64,000 bases of DNA. Source: Streptomyces endocoffeicus. Lineage in GTDB: Bacteria; Actinomycetota; Actinomycetes; Streptomycetales; Streptomycetaceae. This document shows, piece after piece, positions 59,604 through 64,000 of the stretch. Position 1 is the first letter of the stretch. Each line of letters begins with the position of its first letter. The notes beneath the pieces were generated by a model that worked only from the letters and a program-made list of their open reading frames with translations, did not search any database and had not been told where the DNA came from. The translations under genes were made by a program, and so were the position numbers. Location: contig NZ_JAERRG010000001.1 in NCBI RefSeq assembly GCF_016741935.1, forward strand, positions 1,736,001 to 1,800,000. Direction: 5' to 3'.

Positions 59604-60021
59604 CGTCTCGCCCTCCTCATCGGCCGACGCCGGCCGGTGCGACAGTCCTGGACAGGATCGGCTCACGGTGTCGGTCCTCACGGTCCTCATCGGTCTGTGG
59701 ACTCTGCTGGCATACGGGCACATGGGGTGATTGATGTTCCGGTGAGCGGGTAAGCGCATTCTGGCGACCGACGGCGTGGCATCTGAGCAGGTGACAGGTG
59801 GTGCGCACACCCCACCCGACCCGCCTGGACCAGCTGCCACGGACGGAGACGGCCCGGTCGCGGTGAGTGCCGGTTACCGGCATGGTTCCTCCTTCGAAGG
59901 CAGCGCAAAGCGCCATCGGTCGCCGTTCATGTAGACAAACGGTTGGACCGGCCGGCGGGCGAGAGGGCATGGGGGTTGTCCGGTTGTACGGGCGTAGTGG
60001 TTCGGGCTGTACGGTCCGGAC
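59604..60021. promoter_or_regulatory. divergent region between HATPase gene and SDR gene
   Basis: The palindrome TGCCGGTTACCGGCA (59868-59882) lies across the start of the possible small ORF. The minus-strand HATPase promoter and the plus-strand SDR promoter (AT-richer GTAGACAAACGG at about 59931-59942) both lie here. No other gene is supported. Confidence 0.45.
59617..59883 (-). CDS. possible upstream small protein or leader of the HATPase gene
   Basis: An 88-residue frame whose ATG has an ideal AAGGAGG site four bases upstream and whose TGA lies in the ribosome-binding region of the HATPase gene. The sequence is MPVTGTHRDRAVSVRGSW followed by an Arg/His/Pro-rich tail with no domain. Rare AGA and CTT codons in the second half argue against a well-used gene. 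It may be a translational leader. Confidence 0.35.
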   Translation of the reverse strand: MPVTGTHRDRAVSVRGSWSRRVGWGVRTTCHLLRCHAVGRQNALTRSPEHQSPHVPVCQQSPQTDEDREDRHREPILSRTVAPAGVGR

Positions 60022-60846
60022 GTGGCAAGCGTGAGCGAGGGCCGCGAGGGGCGGCCCGGCCCGGGGGGACGGTCCGGTGTGGACGGCAGACGCGTCCTGG
60101 TGACCGGGGGCTCCCGGGGGCTGGGGGAACAGATCGTACGGCTCCTGGCCGCCGGCGGGGCGCGGTTGGCCACGTGTGCGCGGACCCCGGAGCACCTGCG
60201 GTCCCTCACCGCGTCCCTGAGCGCCGAGGGGTACGGGGAGCCGTTCACCCGAGCCCTGGACGTCACCGAGCCGGAGTTGCTGGAGCGGTTCGTGGATGCG
60301 GCGGGGATACGTTTCAGCGGTCTTGACGGCGTGGTGGCCTGCGCCGGTGGCGCCCGCGGCCGCGGTATCGAGGACGCCGGTCCCCAGGACTGGTCGCTGA
60401 CCTGGGAGATGAACGTCGGTCATACCGCCCGGCTGGTGAAGGCCGCGGTGCCGCATCTGCGCCGGGCGGGCGGCGGCTCCGTGGTGGTGATCGCCTCCAT
60501 CTCCGGCTGGAAGCCGGGGCCGCAGGCGCAGTACGGGGCGGCCAAGGCCGCCCAGATCCATCTCGCGGCCTCACTCGCCCGTGAGCTGGGCCCGGACGGA
60601 ATCCGGGTGAACGCCGTCTCCCCGGGGTCCATGCTGATCCCCGGGAAGCGGTGGGACCGGATGCGCACCGAAGAGCCCGAGGCCTACGCCCGGTTCACGG
60701 CCGAGCTGCCGCGCGGTGAACTGGTCACCCCGCGAGAGGTCGCCCAGGTCGTGGCGTTCCTGCTCTCGGACGCCGCGAGCGGGGTCTCCGGTGCGCATCT
60801 GCCCGTTGACCGGGCCCAGAACGCCCCCACGCCGGGAGGCTATTGA
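60022..60846 (+). CDS. SDR-family oxidoreductase
   Basis: A 274-residue classical SDR. VLVTGGSRGLGEQIV is the cofactor loop, VVACAGGA the NAG-type motif, IASISG the catalytic Ser block and YGAAKAAQ the Tyr/Lys motif. SPGSMLIPGKRWDRM and the AHLPVDRAQ C-terminus resemble 3-oxoacyl-ACP-reductase-like enzymes. GTG at 60022 is used because no better start is seen. It stands alone between a regulator gene and the HATPase gene; substrate unknown. Confidence 0.85.
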   Translation: MASVSEGREGRPGPGGRSGVDGRRVLVTGGSRGLGEQIVRLLAAGGARLATCARTPEHLRSLTASLSAEGYGEPFTRALDVTEPELLERFVDAAGIRFSGLDGVVACAGGARGRGIEDAGPQDWSLTWEMNVGHTARLVKAAVPHLRRAGGGSVVVIASISGWKPGPQAQYGAAKAAQIHLAASLARELGPDGIRVNAVSPGSMLIPGKRWDRMRTEEPEAYARFTAELPRGELVTPREVAQVVAFLLSDAASGVSGAHLPVDRAQNAPTPGGY

Positions 60847-60961
60847 CCCCCCGGCGCTCCCCCGAGCGGAGGCGCTCCGGACACGCCACCGGCCGCCCAC
60901 ACGGAGCGGCCGGAGACCTCACTCAAGGCACCGGCGGGGCGAGGCCCCAGGGCCGGATGCC

Positions 60962-62365
60962 TCAGGCGGCCACGCCGAGCACGGTCCGGGAGCGCTGCTC
61001 GAACTCCCTGACCACGGGCTCCCCGCGGTGCGGCCGCAACCGGGTGCGGAAGTCGCGCAGCGCCTGGATCGAGCGCTCGCTGTGCACCCCGCTGAGCGTG
61101 TCGAGCGCCTCGCCCGCGGTGCCCACGGCCTCGTCCAGCCGGTTCTGCTGGAGGTAGGCCGTGGCCAGCACGGATCTGCTGATGGCCTGGCGCCGGCGCC
61201 GCTCGGCGTTGGCGCGCACGGATTCGGCGGCGGCGTGCTCGGCGTCCGTGGCGTTCCCCAGGTCGCGGAAGCACAGCGCCGCCTCGGCGGCCAGATAGTG
61301 GTGGTCGAGGAAGCGCACCCAGGGCGACTCCTGCTCGGGCCCCTGGCTGGCGTCCAGTTGGGCCTCGGCCGTGCGCAGCGACTTGGACGTCTCGCGGGGC
61401 TGGTCCAGTGCGGCGTAGCCACGGGCGGCCATGGCGTGCAGCCGCATCAGCCCGAGCGGGCTTCCGGCGTGCTTGGCGGTGGCGACACCGACCCGGGCCA
61501 ACTCGACCCCCGCCTCGGGCTGGCCCAGGTTGGTCGCCAGATGGGACAGGCCGGCCAGGATCTGACCGCCCAGGACCCGGTCGCCGCCCTCGGCGCACAG
61601 CCGCAGCGCCTGGGTCATATAGCGCTGGGCCAAGCCGTATTCGGCGTTGTCATAGCTGCTCCAGCCGGCCATCGCGGCCAGCTTGGCGGCCGCGGTGAAC
61701 AGCTGGCGGCGCTCCTGCGGTGGCGCGCCGCGCTGCTGGAGCATGGGGACGACCTCGGTCGACAGATAGAGCACGATGCTGGCGCGGACCTGGCCGCCGC
61801 CGAAGCGATTGTCCATCTCGTCGAACATGTTGATCGCCGCGTGGACCTGTTCGACGCGGCCGCCTTCGGCCGCGGGTGCTAGCCGGGCGGTGTCCTGGTT
61901 CTCGACCAGCCACAGCAGCCATTCACGCTGTGGGGTCACCAGCGCGCCGGCGACGAAGGGCACCGCACCCAGCAGGCTGCGGCGGGATATGTCGGTGGAG
62001 CCGAGTTCGGCGAGCGTGTGCAAGGTTTCTGCTACGTCCTCCCGGTAGGCCAGCGCGCGGGCCACGACCGGACGCTGTCGGTCGGAGATGAACCCCAGCT
62101 CGGCGGGGCCCACGGGCCTGCCGAGCCGGTGGGAGAGCACGGCGGCGATCAGCTCCGGCGTGGTGCCGCGCGGCTGTCCGCCTTGCAGCCAGCGGGTGAC
62201 GGACGCCTTGTCGTAGTTCGACTCGCGCCCCTGCCTACGGCCCAGTTCATTGACCCGCAGGGCCAATGAGGCGTAGGAGCACCCGGATTCCTTCAGAGCG
62301 GCGGCCAACGCGCCGTTGGACACGGCGCCTTGGCGCCCGCTTACCGGCTGTGCGTGATGCGTCAC
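60962..62365 (-). CDS. TPR-containing transcriptional regulator (NsdA-like)
   Basis: A 467-residue regulator. The N-terminal region has an HTH-like segment (ASLALRVNELGRRQGRESNYDKASVTRWLQGGQPRGTTPELIAAVLSHRLGRPV). It is followed by helical repeats (about residues 140-455) with TPR signatures (YGLAQRYMTQALRLC, LAATAYLQQNRLDEAV-type). Streptomyces proteins of this layout, including NsdA, repress antibiotic production and morphogenesis. GTG at 62365 is preferred (AGGGA about nine bases upstream); a longer frame to 62425 lacks a site. The gene is 277 bp from the divergent XRE gene. Confidence 0.8.
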   Translation of the reverse strand: MTHHAQPVSGRQGAVSNGALAAALKESGCSYASLALRVNELGRRQGRESNYDKASVTRWLQGGQPRGTTPELIAAVLSHRLGRPVGPAELGFISDRQRPVVARALAYREDVAETLHTLAELGSTDISRRSLLGAVPFVAGALVTPQREWLLWLVENQDTARLAPAAEGGRVEQVHAAINMFDEMDNRFGGGQVRASIVLYLSTEVVPMLQQRGAPPQERRQLFTAAAKLAAMAGWSSYDNAEYGLAQRYMTQALRLCAEGGDRVLGGQILAGLSHLATNLGQPEAGVELARVGVATAKHAGSPLGLMRLHAMAARGYAALDQPRETSKSLRTAEAQLDASQGPEQESPWVRFLDHHYLAAEAALCFRDLGNATDAEHAAAESVRANAERRRRQAISRSVLATAYLQQNRLDEAVGTAGEALDTLSGVHSERSIQALRDFRTRLRPHRGEPVVREFEQRSRTVLGVAA

Positions 62366-62642
62366 CGTGACCGTCCCTGTGTCGAGCCACGGCGGTCTGC
62401 GGGATCCCCGTCGTTCGCGGCCCACCGGTCAGCCGGGGGCCTCAACGACGTTGTGGACATAGGTGGTTGGGAGCCCTCGCCATGGAGGGTGAGATGGGTC
62501 ACGTGCTCACTATGCGTGGCGAAGCCGTCACCCCGCAACCTTCGTTCTGATAATTTCAAACCGCTCCGCTCGCTCTGTCTGTGTCATCCATCGCGTGGCA
62601 CACTGTGCAGGCATATGACAGCCATTCCTACGGGAGGCGGAC
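62366..62642. promoter_or_regulatory. divergent region, TPR regulator / XRE regulator
   Basis: A 277-bp gap. AT-richer sequence at about 62541-62560 (TTCTGATAATTTCAAACCGC) probably holds the XRE promoter. GGGAGG at 62633-62638 precedes the GTG at 62643. No gene is supported. Confidence 0.45.
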
Positions 62643-63509
62643 GTGAGCGAGGCACGGCCGGCCGGCGCCGCCCCCACCGTCTTACGGAGAGTCCTGGGCA
62701 AGCGTCTGCGGCATCTGCGCGAGCGGGCGAAGGTGTCGTTCGAGGAAGCCGCGAAAGCCATCGAGGTCACCCCGTTGACCGTGCGCAGGATGGAAAAGGC
62801 GGAAGTCGGCCTCAAGATCCCGTATCTCAAGGAACTGCTGCGGAACTACGGCGTCCGCGGTCCGGAGATGGATGATTTCCTCGCTCTGGCACGCGAGGCC
62901 AACCAGCCGGGCTGGTGGCATCAGTTCCGCGATGTGCTTCCGGACTGGTTCAGTGTTTACGTAAGCCTCGAAAGTGAGGCCACCGTCATTCGCGCGTACG
63001 AGCCCCACTACGTCCCCGGGCTGCTCCAGACGGAGGACTACGCACGAGCGGTGCTACGCATGGGCTTCCCGCGCGACACCGACGAGGAGCTGGAGCGCCG
63101 GATCGCCCTGCGGGTCAAGCGCCAGAGCCTGCTCACCAAGTCGGACGCGCCGACCATCTGGGCCATCCTCGACGAGACGGTGCTGCACCGCCCGGTCGGC
63201 GGCTCGCGGATCATGCGCGACCAGATCGACCACCTCATCGACACCTTGGACATCCCCAAGGTCAGGCTGCAGATCATGCGGTTCGCGGCGGGGCCGCACC
63301 CCGGGGCCTTCGGCCCCTTCCACTACTTCCGCTTCGGATTCTCCGAACTGCCGGACGTCGTCTACACCGAGAGCCTCACCGGGGCGGTCTACGTGGACAA
63401 GCCGGCCGAAGTCGTCGCCTATCTCGAGGTCCTGGACCGGATGGCGGTCCAGGCCGAGCCGATCGGCGACAGCAGCACCATCCTGGCCGAACTGCGTAAG
63501 GAGCACTGA
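62643..63509 (+). CDS. XRE-family regulator with DUF5753 (WhiJ-like), TTA-containing
   Basis: A 288-residue regulator. The HTH is LRHLRERAKVSFEEAAKAIEVTPLTVRRMEKAE and the DUF5753 domain has EATVIRAYEPHYVPGLLQTEDYARAVL and VRLQIMRFAAGPHPGAFGPF. Codon 14 is TTA (62682-62684), so translation may need the bldA tRNA. GTG at 62643 follows GGGAGG by five bases. It is the second WhiJ-type pair in the window, followed two bases later by its DUF397 partner. It probably controls a developmental or metabolic target. Confidence 0.9.
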   Translation: MSEARPAGAAPTVLRRVLGKRLRHLRERAKVSFEEAAKAIEVTPLTVRRMEKAEVGLKIPYLKELLRNYGVRGPEMDDFLALAREANQPGWWHQFRDVLPDWFSVYVSLESEATVIRAYEPHYVPGLLQTEDYARAVLRMGFPRDTDEELERRIALRVKRQSLLTKSDAPTIWAILDETVLHRPVGGSRIMRDQIDHLIDTLDIPKVRLQIMRFAAGPHPGAFGPFHYFRFGFSELPDVVYTESLTGAVYVDKPAEVVAYLEVLDRMAVQAEPIGDSSTILAELRKEH

Positions 63510-63510
63510 G

Positions 63511-63750
63511 ATGCACGACCCCGTCTACACCGGAATGCCGGCTACGGACCTGGGCACGGAGGGCTGGCAGAAGCCCTGGAGCGGGTCCAACGGCGGCACC
63601 TGCATCGAGGCCAAGCGACTGCCGGACGGGCGGATCGCGCTGCGCCAGTCCACCGACCCGGCCGGGCCCGCGCTGATCTACACCCGCGCGGAGGTGGCGT
63701 CCTTCCTGGAGGCGGCGAAGGCCGGCGAAGCGGACTTCCTCATCGCCTAG
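63511..63750 (+). CDS. DUF397 protein
   Basis: A 79-residue DUF397 protein. WQKPWSGSNGGTCIEAKRLPDGRIALRQSTDPAGPALIYTRAEVASFLEAAKAGEADFL is the complete domain, with S-x-N-GGTCIEA replacing the usual SSYS-GG-CVEVA. ATG lies one base after the XRE stop with AAGGAG nine bases upstream. It is the modulator partner of the preceding XRE gene. The stop codon TAG lies inside the first of two direct repeats. Confidence 0.9.
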   Translation: MHDPVYTGMPATDLGTEGWQKPWSGSNGGTCIEAKRLPDGRIALRQSTDPAGPALIYTRAEVASFLEAAKAGEADFLIA

Positions 63751-63786
63751 AGCGGGCCGGCCACGGCTAGAGCGGGCCGGCCACGG
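63747..63786 (+). repeat. two perfect 20-bp direct repeats
   Basis: CTAGAGCGGGCCGGCCACGG occurs at 63747-63766 and 63767-63786. The first copy contains the stop codon of the DUF397 gene. Each copy contains the palindrome GGGCCGGCC, so the region can fold. Confidence 0.9.
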
Positions 63787-63954
63787 CCGGTTTCCCGAAA
63801 CTCCCCGAAAACCACTACGCCCGCACAACCGCACAACCCCGCACCGCACTCCCGTCCCCGCCGTCCCGCCACGCACACTGAAGACGCCGTGGCGGGCGGC
63901 GGTGTCGTCCCCCTTACAGATGTGCAGAGCCCATGGGACCGACAGGATGCCGTA

Positions 63955-64000
63955 ATGAACCTCGACCACGCGGTGACACAGCACCGCACCCTGATCGTCG
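63955..64000 (+). CDS. start of an unknown gene (runs off the window)
   Basis: The ATG at 63955 has AGGA about eight bases upstream and opens the frame MNLDHAVTQHRTLIV to the end of the window. Fifteen codons are too few to identify it. The 150 bp before it (63790-63950) hold no gene and probably its promoter. Confidence 0.35.
   Translation, partial: MNLDHAVTQHRTLIV

Noticed and set aside
57992..59730. Overlapping plus-strand frames across the 58-59.7 kb region
   Set aside because: They cross the clear HATPase gene and its partner on the other strand and lack ribosome-binding sites, consistent codon bias or motifs.
1..64000. Prophage, integrative element or insertion sequence
   Set aside because: No integrase, transposase, attachment repeat, phage structural gene or tRNA was found on either strand.

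Overview
The window is a high-GC actinomycete chromosome segment, almost certainly Streptomyces. The evidence is near-saturated G/C at third codon positions, many GTG starts, an AfsR-type regulator, an AfsA/ScbR-type gamma-butyrolactone locus, two WhiJ-type XRE/DUF397 pairs, SpoIIE and HATPase anti-sigma type regulators, rare TTA codons, and GC-rich intergenic repeats. I see no rRNA, tRNA, transposase or CRISPR array. It looks like accessory or arm-type content: catabolic operons, regulators, lipoproteins and DNA repair, with few core genes.

Layout. 1-2.3 kb: the end of a peptide deformylase, then an OlsB-like/OlsA-like acyltransferase pair. 2.3-5.1 kb: an orphan phenylacetate-CoA ligase with a promoter and palindrome, a small lipoprotein, and about 0.5 kb of degenerate GC-rich repeats. 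5.1-13.4 kb: a minus-strand carbohydrate operon (regulator, binding protein, two permeases, 2-hydroxyacid dehydrogenase, DUF2264 protein, sugar isomerase-like protein). 13.5-17 kb: an ECF sigma factor divergent from an AfsR-type regulator that carries a TTA codon and appears leaderless. 17.4-20.5 kb: a DUF4142 and a DUF1996 exported protein coupled to an ECF sigma factor with a C-terminal zinc-finger-like tail. 20.6-26.4 kb: a PucR-type regulator, then a putative trans-membrane electron-transfer set (bis-haem membrane protein, NuoF-ferredoxin fusion, two lipoproteins). 26.4-29 kb: HAD phosphatase, AfsA-type synthase and receptor.

29-40.7 kb: a long minus-strand operon (Opp-type ABC transporter, small degenerate frame, sialidase-like protein, SDR), divergent from a DUF1537 four-carbon acid kinase, a PdxA-type dehydrogenase and a DeoR regulator. 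The kinase carries large Ala/Pro/Thr insertions. 40.9-50.1 kb: a proline-rich small protein, two alpha/beta hydrolases, an HhH-GPD protein, a SigF-type sigma factor, a divergent LigC/Prim-PolC pair, a GlxA-type regulator, a methyltransferase, and an HxlR/DsbA pair. 50.2-56.7 kb: secreted asparaginase, PAS-GAF-SpoIIE phosphatase, a caspase-like protease, and a TetR regulator divergent from an NTF2-like gene and an NmrA-like gene. The NmrA-like gene is frameshifted by three perfect 43-bp repeats. 56.7-64 kb: two XRE/DUF397 pairs, an anti-sigma-like HATPase with a partner, an SDR and a TPR regulator.

The strongest leads are the electron-transfer cluster, the butyrolactone locus, the repeat-frameshifted NmrA-like gene, the expanded DUF1537 kinase, and the bldA-type TTA codons in two regulators. 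Functions rest on motifs and gene context read by eye. No database search or alignment was run.
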